Below are positions 44,000 to 53,085 of a stretch of DNA of 64,000 nt, piece by piece; within the stretch, counting starts at the first letter, position 1; each line of letters opens with the position of its first letter. The stretch is taken from contig JAEZJV010000082.1 of NCBI GenBank assembly GCA_023415635.1, positions 1 through 64,000 on the forward strand, given 5' to 3'. The notes beneath the pieces were generated by a model, which saw only the letters and a program-made list of their open reading frames with translations, ran no database searches and had not been told where the DNA came from. Origin of the DNA: Bacillota bacterium (GTDB lineage: Bacteria > Bacillota > Clostridia > Lachnospirales > Lachnospiraceae). Made by a program: the position numbers and the translations under genes.

Positions 44000-46900
44000 T
44001 TATTCAACACTCTTCAATGCTTCAACCATATTAATTTCCCTCAATATCCTATGGGTGATTTTATCCACCATAAAAGTAAAAAGCATCGTAAGTAATGCTG
44101 CGGAAAGATAAGCTGCCACAGAGATCCGTACCTTGAACGCAATATCTGCTATGCTTACATTAGATAGTATTGCATTGGTGATACCGTAACCGGCAGGTAT
44201 CCCCAGTAAAATACCAAGGAAGGTAAGGATAAAGGTTTCCTTATTGACATAAGAATATACCTCCTTGTGTCTGAAGCCCAGTACCTTAATGGTCGCAAGC
44301 TCTCGTTCGCGTTCGCTGACATTAATATTGGAGAGGGTAAATAAAACCGTGAATGCTAAAATTGCCGACATACCAATCAGCAGGTAGACAACCATATTGA
44401 CTGTTTGCTTTACCTCTCCAAAGGTAGCCATCGCCTCCCGGCTACTGCTCACGGAGAGTATTCTGTTATCCTCGTTAAGAGACGCTAACCATTCCTCAGC
44501 CTTTGAAGGCTCTTCATAATTCAACAGAAAAGAGTTTGCTGCATAATCTTTGAAGACGGTCTGATAGCAGCTTTCACTAACATATACATAATTGCCGACA
44601 TGGTTAACGCTTACGTATGCAACCGGAAAAGTATATTCTAGATTATCTTCATTCTGAAGTGAAACCGTATCCCCACTCTTCAATTTCAGCTGCTTTGCAG
44701 CATTTTGCGTAACAACAATACCTTCCTTTGGAAGTGGCTTTATGAAGTTGGTTTCAAGGTCCCTTAAGTGGACAAAGGAAGTGAAATCCGCATCGTCCGG
44801 TATTACCATCACGGTTATCTCTACGTTATCGCTGCTACTGCTAAGGGTTAAGGTCGTAATCTTAAGTTGCAGCATCTCCTTCACCATGTTAGAGGTCTTC
44901 CATTCAGCAGCCAGCTGATCCATTTCTTTCGTTTCCAGGTTATCCGCAATCACGATTGCATCATAAACCGTAACTTTATTATATTGATCCGACATTACAC
45001 CCCCGACTGTGTCCTTGATACCAAATCCAAATACGATCAGCATCATACAGCCTAAAATTCCTACAATCGTCATAACCGCACGTTTTTTATAACGGAATAA
45101 GTTACGGCAGGTTACCTTATCAAGAAACTTAAGATGCTTCCAGACAAAAGGAACGCGCTCCAGCAAAATCCTGCTTCCCTCCTTAGGAGGCTTCGGCCGC
45201 ATCAATTCTGACGGACGTTTATGCAGCATTTCAGCACACGCATAAACCGTTGCCCCTACAATTCCTGTCAGGAACAGCACAAATCCCCCTATTCCATAGA
45301 CAGGATAGAAGGACAATTGAAAGGTTGGTAAGACATACATATTTCTTATAATCATCCAAATCACTTTTGGAAGGCCAATAAAACCGATCAGAGTACCAAG
45401 AAGGCCGCCAAAGATACATGCAAATATCGCATAGAGAATATATTTCATACTGATATGTCGTTTTGTATAGCCAAGTGATTTATAGGTACCAATTAAGGTA
45501 CGGTCCTCTTCTACCATTCGAGTCATGGTTGTCAGACAGATGAGTATTGCCACCAGAAAGAAAATAATCGGGAATGCCTGAGTGACCGCCTGGATGAAGC
45601 TGATATCATTATCCAGCCCGTTAAAGCTGTCATTCTCACTACGATCCCAAACATACCATTTTGCCATGCTGATATCCGCGATATCCTCCTTTGCATCACT
45701 TAGCTTTTGTTTTGCTGTGGCAATGGATTCTTCATATTCAGATTTTTTCTTATCCAGCTCTTCCTGTCCCTTGGTTAAGTCAGCTGCAGCAGTCATCAAC
45801 GACTGTCTGCCCTCCTCAAGCTCTTTCATACCCTTAATCAATTCAGCCTGCTTGTCATAAAACTGATTCTCAGCCTTTGTCTTGTTGTCATCCAGCTCCT
45901 TCTGTCCGTCAGAGAGCTTCCTTTTGCCTTCTTCTATCTCCCGGCGGGCTTCAGAAATCTGCTTCATTGCCGCTGCCTTCTGGGCCTCCAATACCGAGGT
46001 CTTCTCCTCCAGCATTGCCTGACTGTAATTCAAAGTGCCATAGGTAACAGAAAGCTCAGAAAAGCTCTTCGTCTGCTCCTCTGATAGAGGATGCCCTTCA
46101 GCAGCGAAGCTCTTAGCAAGTGCCTGGGTATCCGATTGTAACTTTTCCATCGCAGAATGATAGGCGTCAGTTGCCTCCCCTGTTGGTGTATCTCCCTGTT
46201 TGACTGCCAATAGGTAAGGAGCCGCACTTACCCCATCAGAAATCATATCTGCCCAGATATTCTTCGTAGTCTGGTTGCTCCAGATTCTTTGTACTTCTGT
46301 TGGAAGAGCAGCAAGAAGCTTCGTAAACTGCGTATCTACTGCTGATTTTTGTTCCTTCAGCTCTCGCCGGTTACTATCCAGTTGCTGTTCATGGGCAGCA
46401 AAGGTTTGTAATGTGTCGGCTTCCTGATCCTCCAGCTTTTCTTCCCCGGCCTTTAGCTCTGCCGACTTATTGTCAAGCTCCTTTTGTGCAGCTTCCAGCT
46501 TAACATTAGTGGCCTTCCTGGCGTCATTTAACGCTGTTTGGCCCTCTTTCAGTTTATCCTGATTGTCCTGCAGCTCTGCCTGACCCTCCTGATAGCTTTT
46601 CCAGCCCTCGTTAATCTCAATCTGAGCTTCTGAGATTTTCTGCTCTGCCTCTGCCATTTTATCTGTTAATTCTTGCTCGGCTTCTGCGAGCTTTGTACTC
46701 GCATCCCCGACTACTTTCTCATATCTGACCTGCTCCCGCTCCTCCTGTATCGTATCCTTAATTGTGGCTATCATATCTTCCACTAACGTACGATATTCAA
46801 CAGAATAGCAATCCATCTCTGCCGTACCGTCCAGGGTAAGGTAAATCGCTGTGTAGACCTCACTCCTGATGCTATCCTCTGTGACATACAGCATATAGTC

Positions 46901-47521
46901 AGATCGGCTGGAGGATAAGGATACCGCTGCAAGGCTTCCCTCTGTGTTTGAAATATTTAAGGGACTTTGAATAATTGCTGTAATCTCATATTTTTTTACA
47001 GCCAAGGAAGGTACGGAGGAGGTACCCTCAGTATCCCCCTCCTCAGAATTGCCGGTCTCTGTTAATGTGATTGAATCTCCTAGGTGCAGATCGGTATCGG
47101 TGATAAACTTAGAGGTTACCGCAATCTGCCCGGTTTTTGCGGGTAATACACCTTCAAGTACATAAGGTTCATTCATCCCCTCTATATCAAGCGTGGATAC
47201 ATTTGCTAAAAGATGACTTCCATCTCTTTTCGTCATCTCAACGTCCATACTGCAATTACCAAACACGGAGCTTACATTTTTGAGAGCAGCTACCGCAGAC
47301 AGATCCTCTTCCGATAATCCAAGCGTTGACACAATTTTTATATCGTAAGTATTTTGCTTATCATAGAAGTAGTCCGCAGAGTTAAAAACATCCATACACC
47401 CTGCTGCAAATCCAGTAAATACACCAGTTCCAAGGGCAGTCATTACAACAATCGCTATAAACCGGGATAGATTATTCCTTAGTGTTCTAAAAATATCTTT
47501 ATAAAATGCTCTTTTTTTCAT
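44000..47521 (-). CDS. FtsX/MacB-type ABC permease with long coiled-coil domain
   Basis: A protein of 1173 residues: N-terminal membrane segment (RFIAIVVMTALGTGVFTGF), an external MacB-like domain, and a long Glu/Lys/Gln-rich coiled coil (about 290-680). Then come an FtsX permease core with three membrane segments, a second external domain, and a final three-segment FtsX core ending INMVEALKSVE. It works with the ATPase encoded 4 nt upstream, as a mechanotransmission or lipoprotein/peptide export complex. The start at 47521 (MKKRAFYKD) is preferred to a frame reaching into the ATPase gene. Such giant permeases are common in Firmicutes; substrate unknown. Confidence 0.88.
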   Translation of the reverse strand: MKKRAFYKDIFRTLRNNLSRFIAIVVMTALGTGVFTGFAAGCMDVFNSADYFYDKQNTYDIKIVSTLGLSEEDLSAVAALKNVSSVFGNCSMDVEMTKRDGSHLLANVSTLDIEGMNEPYVLEGVLPAKTGQIAVTSKFITDTDLHLGDSITLTETGNSEEGDTEGTSSVPSLAVKKYEITAIIQSPLNISNTEGSLAAVSLSSSRSDYMLYVTEDSIRSEVYTAIYLTLDGTAEMDCYSVEYRTLVEDMIATIKDTIQEEREQVRYEKVVGDASTKLAEAEQELTDKMAEAEQKISEAQIEINEGWKSYQEGQAELQDNQDKLKEGQTALNDARKATNVKLEAAQKELDNKSAELKAGEEKLEDQEADTLQTFAAHEQQLDSNRRELKEQKSAVDTQFTKLLAALPTEVQRIWSNQTTKNIWADMISDGVSAAPYLLAVKQGDTPTGEATDAYHSAMEKLQSDTQALAKSFAAEGHPLSEEQTKSFSELSVTYGTLNYSQAMLEEKTSVLEAQKAAAMKQISEARREIEEGKRKLSDGQKELDDNKTKAENQFYDKQAELIKGMKELEEGRQSLMTAAADLTKGQEELDKKKSEYEESIATAKQKLSDAKEDIADISMAKWYVWDRSENDSFNGLDNDISFIQAVTQAFPIIFFLVAILICLTTMTRMVEEDRTLIGTYKSLGYTKRHISMKYILYAIFACIFGGLLGTLIGFIGLPKVIWMIIRNMYVLPTFQLSFYPVYGIGGFVLFLTGIVGATVYACAEMLHKRPSELMRPKPPKEGSRILLERVPFVWKHLKFLDKVTCRNLFRYKKRAVMTIVGILGCMMLIVFGFGIKDTVGGVMSDQYNKVTVYDAIVIADNLETKEMDQLAAEWKTSNMVKEMLQLKITTLTLSSSSDNVEITVMVIPDDADFTSFVHLRDLETNFIKPLPKEGIVVTQNAAKQLKLKSGDTVSLQNEDNLEYTFPVAYVSVNHVGNYVYVSESCYQTVFKDYAANSFLLNYEEPSKAEEWLASLNEDNRILSVSSSREAMATFGEVKQTVNMVVYLLIGMSAILAFTVLFTLSNINVSERERELATIKVLGFRHKEVYSYVNKETFILTFLGILLGIPAGYGITNAILSNVSIADIAFKVRISVAAYLSAALLTMLFTFMVDKITHRILREINMVEALKSVE

Positions 47522-47525
47522 CCTA

Positions 47526-48227
47526 TCACCATTCAATTTCTGAAATGTCCATTGGATTCTTATTGATCGTGACATCAATTACTTTACCACTCTTAAATCG
47601 GAGTACCTTATCAGCCATCGGTGCTATGGCACTATTATGAGTGATAATAACGACTGTAATAGCTTCCTTTCGACAGGTATCCTGTAAGATTTGCAAGATC
47701 TGTTTACCCGTCACGTAGTCCAGCGCCCCTGTCGGCTCATCACACAGTAATAGCTTGGGCTGCTTTGCTACAGCACGAGCAATAGAAACCCGCTGTTGTT
47801 CACCGCCGGATAACTGGGCCGGAAAATTATTCTTTCGATCTCCCAGTCCAACCTTGTCCAGGGTATCGGAAGCATCTAGGCTGTCCGCACAGATTTGTGC
47901 CGCTAACTCCACATTTTCAAGAGCTGTCAGATTCGGTACCAGATTATAGAACTGGAATACAAACCCCACATCCTTGCGTCGATATTGGCATAATTGATCC
48001 TCTGTCCAATGGGTGATGTCGTTGCCATCAAACAGAACTTTGCCTCGTGTTACATTATCCATACCGCCCAGAATGTTGAGCGCAGTTGTCTTTCCTGCCC
48101 CGGAAGAGCCAAGTATGACCGCCAGCTCCCCCTTCTCAATCGAGAAATTTGCACCATTTAATGCTCGCACAAGATTATCTCCTGAACCATATTCTTTATA
48201 TACATCCTCAAATAATATAAAAGACAC
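47526..48227 (-). CDS. ABC exporter ATPase, LolD/MacB type
   Basis: A 233-residue ATPase with Walker A GSSGAGKTT, Q-loop FVFQFYNLVPNLTALENV, signature LSGGEQQRVSIARA and Walker B LLLCDEPTGALD; the EPTGALD form is typical of LolD/FtsE/MacB ATPases. It is the first gene of a two-gene operon with the giant FtsX-type permease and lies only 4 nt from it. Confidence 0.93.
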   Translation of the reverse strand: MSFILFEDVYKEYGSGDNLVRALNGANFSIEKGELAVILGSSGAGKTTALNILGGMDNVTRGKVLFDGNDITHWTEDQLCQYRRKDVGFVFQFYNLVPNLTALENVELAAQICADSLDASDTLDKVGLGDRKNNFPAQLSGGEQQRVSIARAVAKQPKLLLCDEPTGALDYVTGKQILQILQDTCRKEAITVVIITHNSAIAPMADKVLRFKSGKVIDVTINKNPMDISEIEW

Positions 48228-48302
48228 TGTTTACCTCCATATTCATATAACAGTCCAACTGTATTGAAAAACTCCTTTTAAAAGAAGTATGATCTCCCAA
48301 AT

Positions 48303-48322
48303 AAACTATCATCAGATAGTTT
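48303..48322. promoter_or_regulatory. Perfect 8-4-8 palindrome upstream of ABC exporter operon
   Basis: AAACTATC and GATAGTTT flank ATCA. It overlaps a larger inverted repeat, TCATCAGATA (48309-48318) with TATCTGATGA (48341-48350). It lies about 80 bp before the ATPase start, a suitable place for a repressor; none is encoded next to it. Confidence 0.45.
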
Positions 48323-48491
48323 TGATACTATTTTATGTATTATCTGATGAATTATCAAGTATTTAATTTAAATGTTCACTTAGTTTTCAGTAGTTTATCT
48401 ATATTTCTTCCATTATGATAACTCCAAACACCTTTCCGACAGAGACAGGCCTTATGTATCAGGGGCCTGTTACACAGAAGTACTTTGCGAT

Positions 48492-48511
48492 CGTATAATG
48501 ACTATTATACG
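48492..48511. promoter_or_regulatory. Perfect 8-4-8 palindrome containing a TATAAT box
   Basis: CGTATAAT and ATTATACG flank GACT. The TATAAT on each strand could be a -10 box inside an operator. Function unknown. Confidence 0.35.
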
Positions 48512-48545
48512 GTTATGATCTCCGTTTAACCTTCCTAATGAGAAA

Positions 48546-48573
48546 ATTCCCTCTGACCAGAGTCTGAGGGAAT
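48546..48573 (-). terminator. Intrinsic terminator of the TrmO-UvrA gene
   Basis: ATTCCCTC (48546-48553) pairs with GAGGGAAT (48566-48573); on the minus strand it is followed by TTTTC. It lies 44 nt past the stop codon at 48617. Confidence 0.7.
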
Positions 48574-48616
48574 ATATAATGCACTTCTTTATAGCTTAAA
48601 CCCTTTAGGCGCACTC

Positions 48617-51600
48617 TTACTTTATTATAAAGCCTTCCTTCAGTATATAGCCGCCCCTCTCCCCACCTTCGGGTCCTACTTCAATGATGTAATCAGCCTG
48701 TTCAATCAGGAGTGGATTATGTTCAATGACGATTACCGTTGCACCCTTAGAGGTTAATTCGCGAAGAATGAAGCTAAGCTTCCTCACATCCTCCTCATGA
48801 AGCCCGGTTGTAGGCTCATCAAGAATATAGATAATATCCTTTGTTCTGTTGCCACAAAGCTCCTTCGCAAGCTTGATTCTCTGAGCCTCACCACCGGACA
48901 AGGTAGCCGCGCTCTGACCAAGCTTAATATAAGATAGCCCGACCTTATCCAGCATATCAAGTATCTCATAAATTTTAGCCTCACTTTGAAAGAGCTCCTT
49001 CACCTCACCGATCTCAAGCTCCAGAAGATCGGCAATCGAATAGCCTTTATATCGTACTCTGAGGACTTGCTCCTGGTATCTCTTCCCACCGCACTTACCA
49101 CAGGTAGTGTATAGATCCGGCATGAAGTGCATCGGTATCGCAATCTCCCCTGCACCCTTACATTCATCACATTGACCTCTGCTGCTATTGAAGCTGAAAT
49201 GCTCCCTGGTTAGCTTCCATTGTTTTGCCTCGCTCAGGCCGGCATAGTATTCTCTGATCAGATCAAATACTCCGGTATAGGTTCCGGGGTTTGACCTTGA
49301 ATTTTTACCGATCGCCTTCTGGCTGACATAGCAGATATCTCTGATCCGACCAGCTCCAGTGATACTGTCATATTCTCCGATTGACTCAGGTCTTCTGCCG
49401 AGCTCCTTTAGAATGGCCGGGTAAAGAGTCTTAGAGATCAGACTGCTTTTCCCTGATCCACTAACACCAATGACACAGATAAAGGTGGAAAGTGGTATCC
49501 CGACTGTAATATTTTTGAGGTTGTTTGTCCTTACTCCCTTCAAAACCACCTTCTCTATCTGATCCTCTTCCTTCTCCGTTATTCTGTAATCATAGTTATA
49601 AGCTTCTATGGGGCTCTTATACTCCACGGCCTCAGCCCGGAGCAGCCTACCGCCGTAGTGCCCTGCCCCCGGTCCGATTTCCACCAGGTAATCAGCCATT
49701 TGAATAAATTCTCTTTTATGCTCTACGATGATAATTGTATTATTCTGCTTTTTCAACTCCTGAATTGCTTTGATTAAAAAACTGAAATCTCTTGGATGCA
49801 AGCCCTTGGATGGCTCATCCATTACATAAAGAATGTTGGAAAGTCCAGTGCCGAATTGCGTCGCTATCTTTAATCTCTGGGCTTCTCCCCCCGATAGGGA
49901 CGGAATGCTTCGATTAAGTCCAAGATAAGGAAGCCCTACCTGTTCCAGCCTTTTTAGTCTGGCAATCAATTGTATTAGGATAGCCCGGCATTTTTCTTTT
50001 TGGTCCTGATTCAAATTGCCGTAAGTAGCATGGCACCATTGCTTCAGCTCAGTGATACTCATATCGGCGGCCACCGGATATCTTGTACCGCAGATCCGTA
50101 CCCTCCGGCCCTCTTCCAGAAGCCTTTCGCCGTGACATATGCTGCATTTTCTTACCACCATATATTGTTCCAGCTGCTCCAGGGTTCTATTGTTACTGTT
50201 ATCTATCAGCAGTCGCTGCAATATATTGACTACTCCCTCAACATTCCTTGTGATTGTTCCTTCTCTCCCATTCGGATTCTGATAGCGAAAGGTCACCTTT
50301 TTACCATTGCTGCCATAAAATATCTGTTGTCTGAATTCTTCTGAGAGTTCTCTAAAAGGTACTTCCAAGTCCTCTCCCATTTCGTCTGCCAACGCCAGCA
50401 CTTCGCCCTTCATCCAATTGGCATTCGGCTTTTCCCTGTGTTTTCTTAAATTACCCCACCATGGGGAGGCACTGTCCAGAATTGATCTCTCAGGATATGG
50501 AACGATCCTGTCAAGGTCTATCTGAAGCTCTTCACCAAGTCCTTTACAGCCGGGACACATATATTCGGGGTCATTATAGCTAAATACTGAGGGTGTGAGC
50601 GGAAAATAAATCGCTCCGCATTGTTTACAGACATTATTATTAGGAACCACCTGTCCACAGTTTGGGCATACTCTTTCTCCAATTGTGGAAAACAACAGTC
50701 TTAAATACTCACCGGCTCTAGTAAGGGAGGCTACTGTAGATCTTGGATTTATCCCAAGATTTTTCTGCTCAATGGCTATCGATGGCTGCAGACCGGTTAT
50801 TTTTTGTACCTTGGAATCCTTTAAAGCTGCACCGAACAGAGAATTGGAAGCCACTAAGTCCATGAATTGCTTTTGACTTTCATGATAAATTGTATCAAAT
50901 GCAAGGGTGGTTTTTCCGCTGCCGCTGACTCCGGTAATCACTGTGATTTTTCCCTTCGGAAGCCTCACACTGACCTCCTTTAAATTATGCAGGGAGGCAT
51001 GCTCAACAATGATTTCATTCGTATCAACATAGTCTTCGGCAAGGCCTTCTGACCTCTCAAGCTCTTCAAAAAATACCTTCTCCTGTTCAAATCGGATATT
51101 TCTAATCTCGTCTTGAATGCTGCTGAGTTCAGAAGGATCAGGAAAAATCTTATATCCGGTCCAATGCTCCACCCATGTGGGTACTCTGATATCCTCGACA
51201 GCTTGATTGTAATGAGGCATCACCTGCAGTATAACAGAATGCTCAAAACCGTCAAAACCCAATACAGAGATTCTCCGATTATCACGGTCAATCGCTTTCA
51301 CCTTAATGATGGTTGAAGCCAGAGGATTCGGGCGGACAGGAGACCTGGTCGCAAAAACTCCGGTTCTTGGAGCATTTTCATAGGGAGGGCTGCACATCAC
51401 ATGAGTACGGTAGCTTTTATCGTCAAAGCGATGAAACCACCATACTACTCGGAGGAGGTCTCCTACCTGAAGCTGTTCGAGCAGAGCATCGATTTCACCT
51501 TCCGAGACAGCCTCTGTCACCCGAAGCTGCAGCATTCCGGTGTTATTTGCAAATATATATTCACCGACTGCATTGCCCCGATAGCGGACGGGCAGCAAGT

Positions 51601-51937
51601 CTCCCCTCTGTATATAATCCGCAGGCTCCTTCGCATCTGCCACCTCTTCACAGGGAAAATATGGCTTAATGTCCACCAATTCACCCCGAATGTCAGGTAC
51701 TGTATGGTCGATTTCAAGGATAAGCTCCCCGCCTTTTTCGTTTACTTTTATAATCTTGCACACATAGCAATAAATCGCCTGATCATCCTTTGTAAAAAGG
51801 AGACCGTGACTAAAGAGCTCCAGCTTTATCAAGGCATTCTTTAGTTCCGTCTTTAGTACAATTCTGATTTTAAGGCCAGCAGCATGATCGTCGATTACTT
51901 CCATATTTCCTATTGTTTGAAATACAATTTCTTTCAT
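48617..51937 (-). CDS. Fusion of tandem TrmO/TsaA-like domains with a class II UvrA
   Basis: A 1106-residue protein. Residues about 1-95 look like a TsaA domain without its catalytic loop (LELFSHGLLF, then GELVDIKPYFP). Residues about 105-250 are a fuller TsaA/TrmO domain with the SAM-site motif GVFATRSPVRPNPLAS; TrmO methylates t6A37 of tRNA. From about 310 it is UvrA: Walker A GVSGSGKTT and GVSGSGKSS, signatures LSGGEAQRLK and LSGGEAQRIK, zinc pairs CPNC, CPGC and CDEC. Only some 24 residues separate the first CPNCG from FSYNDPEYMCPGC, so the UvrB-binding domain of repair UvrA is missing, as in UvrA2/DrrC-like proteins linked to drug tolerance. It follows the AraC-GyrI gene by 15 nt. Confidence 0.85.
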   Translation of the reverse strand: MKEIVFQTIGNMEVIDDHAAGLKIRIVLKTELKNALIKLELFSHGLLFTKDDQAIYCYVCKIIKVNEKGGELILEIDHTVPDIRGELVDIKPYFPCEEVADAKEPADYIQRGDLLPVRYRGNAVGEYIFANNTGMLQLRVTEAVSEGEIDALLEQLQVGDLLRVVWWFHRFDDKSYRTHVMCSPPYENAPRTGVFATRSPVRPNPLASTIIKVKAIDRDNRRISVLGFDGFEHSVILQVMPHYNQAVEDIRVPTWVEHWTGYKIFPDPSELSSIQDEIRNIRFEQEKVFFEELERSEGLAEDYVDTNEIIVEHASLHNLKEVSVRLPKGKITVITGVSGSGKTTLAFDTIYHESQKQFMDLVASNSLFGAALKDSKVQKITGLQPSIAIEQKNLGINPRSTVASLTRAGEYLRLLFSTIGERVCPNCGQVVPNNNVCKQCGAIYFPLTPSVFSYNDPEYMCPGCKGLGEELQIDLDRIVPYPERSILDSASPWWGNLRKHREKPNANWMKGEVLALADEMGEDLEVPFRELSEEFRQQIFYGSNGKKVTFRYQNPNGREGTITRNVEGVVNILQRLLIDNSNNRTLEQLEQYMVVRKCSICHGERLLEEGRRVRICGTRYPVAADMSITELKQWCHATYGNLNQDQKEKCRAILIQLIARLKRLEQVGLPYLGLNRSIPSLSGGEAQRLKIATQFGTGLSNILYVMDEPSKGLHPRDFSFLIKAIQELKKQNNTIIIVEHKREFIQMADYLVEIGPGAGHYGGRLLRAEAVEYKSPIEAYNYDYRITEKEEDQIEKVVLKGVRTNNLKNITVGIPLSTFICVIGVSGSGKSSLISKTLYPAILKELGRRPESIGEYDSITGAGRIRDICYVSQKAIGKNSRSNPGTYTGVFDLIREYYAGLSEAKQWKLTREHFSFNSSRGQCDECKGAGEIAIPMHFMPDLYTTCGKCGGKRYQEQVLRVRYKGYSIADLLELEIGEVKELFQSEAKIYEILDMLDKVGLSYIKLGQSAATLSGGEAQRIKLAKELCGNRTKDIIYILDEPTTGLHEEDVRKLSFILRELTSKGATVIVIEHNPLLIEQADYIIEVGPEGGERGGYILKEGFIIK

Positions 51938-51952
51938 CTTATATAACCTTTC

Positions 51953-52861
51953 CTATAATGGGATGATAGGAATGAATATCTCAACCAGTCTCCTGCTGCC
52001 TTCCTCCTCTTCCTGTGGAGGATAGCACTCAAAGCAAAGTCTGTCATCCGGCATATAACCGCTCTCCGGCAGCCATTTAGAGATCATGTAATTCCAAGCC
52101 CCCTGATATTCGTCATTATCCAAAAGGAAGCTGCCAACTGCATATCTCCCGCCTGCAAGCTCGGTGCTTCCGAATTCCTCCTGGCACCTGATATCCTCCC
52201 GAATGGACATGCCTATGCTCACTCTGAGCCTGACCTCCTCGGTCAACCCTCCATAATCATGATAAATTGCATACCATTTTGTCCCGGAATGAAGGAAGCC
52301 ATTTTTTTCACCATAGCCATATAATCGATCGAAAAGCTTTTGGAACAAGTCAGCATCCCCTTTATATGCACCTGTATGACGAAGGTATAGTATCTTGACC
52401 GGTTCAATCATTGTTATATTCACTTCTATGGGTTTATTGTAATATATAATTTCGTCCGAAACTTTTCCATTCCTGCTGATATCACTGATCAGCTTACCCA
52501 GTTCCTGTTCCTCCATCTTACGCAGTAGGCTTGCGCTGACCCCGTATCTTTCCTTTAATGCTTTCGCAAAGGAGGCTTGGTTGGAGAAGCCCACAGATAG
52601 AGCAATATCTTGTATCTGTCGTTTATGGTCTGCTCTCAACAGAAAAATTGCCTTTTCAAGCCGGAGTCTTTTAATAAAGCCATATAGGCTTTCTCCGGTA
52701 ATCTGTCTGTAAATTCTCTGAAAATGATATTCGGAAAAGGAAGCGATATTTGCCAATAGCTGATTACTGAGCTCTTCCTCCAGATTACTCTCAATATAAT
52801 CCTGCACCTTGTTAATTTTAGATAGATAGACCTTTCGTGATTCATTTAATAAAAGTTCCAT
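51953..52861 (-). CDS. AraC-family regulator with GyrI-like effector domain
   Basis: A 302-residue regulator. Residues about 10-110 hold the AraC double helix-turn-helix (SNQLLANIASFSEYHFQRIY, IQDIALSVGFSNQASFAKAL). Residues about 145-300 hold a GyrI-like small-molecule domain (EVNITMIEPVKILYLRHTGAY and a closing LVEIFIPI strand), the fold that binds drugs in Rob, BmrR-like and related regulators. It is the first gene of an operon with the TrmO-UvrA fusion, which suggests induction of that protein by a toxic compound. Confidence 0.9.
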   Translation of the reverse strand: MELLLNESRKVYLSKINKVQDYIESNLEEELSNQLLANIASFSEYHFQRIYRQITGESLYGFIKRLRLEKAIFLLRADHKRQIQDIALSVGFSNQASFAKALKERYGVSASLLRKMEEQELGKLISDISRNGKVSDEIIYYNKPIEVNITMIEPVKILYLRHTGAYKGDADLFQKLFDRLYGYGEKNGFLHSGTKWYAIYHDYGGLTEEVRLRVSIGMSIREDIRCQEEFGSTELAGGRYAVGSFLLDNDEYQGAWNYMISKWLPESGYMPDDRLCFECYPPQEEEEGSRRLVEIFIPIIPL

Positions 52862-52907
52862 AGTGCCTCCATTTATATTTTCCTATGAGCATTTACCTGT
52901 TTTTATT

Positions 52908-52936
52908 ATTTTACATCCTTCTCTCTATACACACAA
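52908..52936 (-). promoter_or_regulatory. Promoter of the AraC-GyrI/TrmO-UvrA operon
   Basis: Minus strand TTGTGT (52936-52931), 17-nt spacer and TAAAAT (52913-52908), about 50 nt ahead of the start codon. Confidence 0.5.
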
Positions 52937-53085
52937 GTCTATTGCATAAGCATATCGTAATAATCCCCTCGCAAGTTTATCAAAATCAAAATTTCTGATG
53001 TCTTTATTTTTGTACTGGCTTTTCGTTATTTATCCAGGGCCCTTCTCATAAAATGATATTGAATAGACAGACAGGGGGATGATTC

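Larger units (their letters stand above)
48228..48616. other. Palindrome-rich intergenic region
   Basis: A 389-base gap that contains the promoter side of the ABC exporter operon and the terminator of the TrmO-UvrA gene. Two perfect 8-4-8 palindromes, one hairpin (ACAGGCC/GGCCTGT at about 48444-48470) and the terminator at 48546-48573 are present. No gene seen. Confidence 0.6.
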
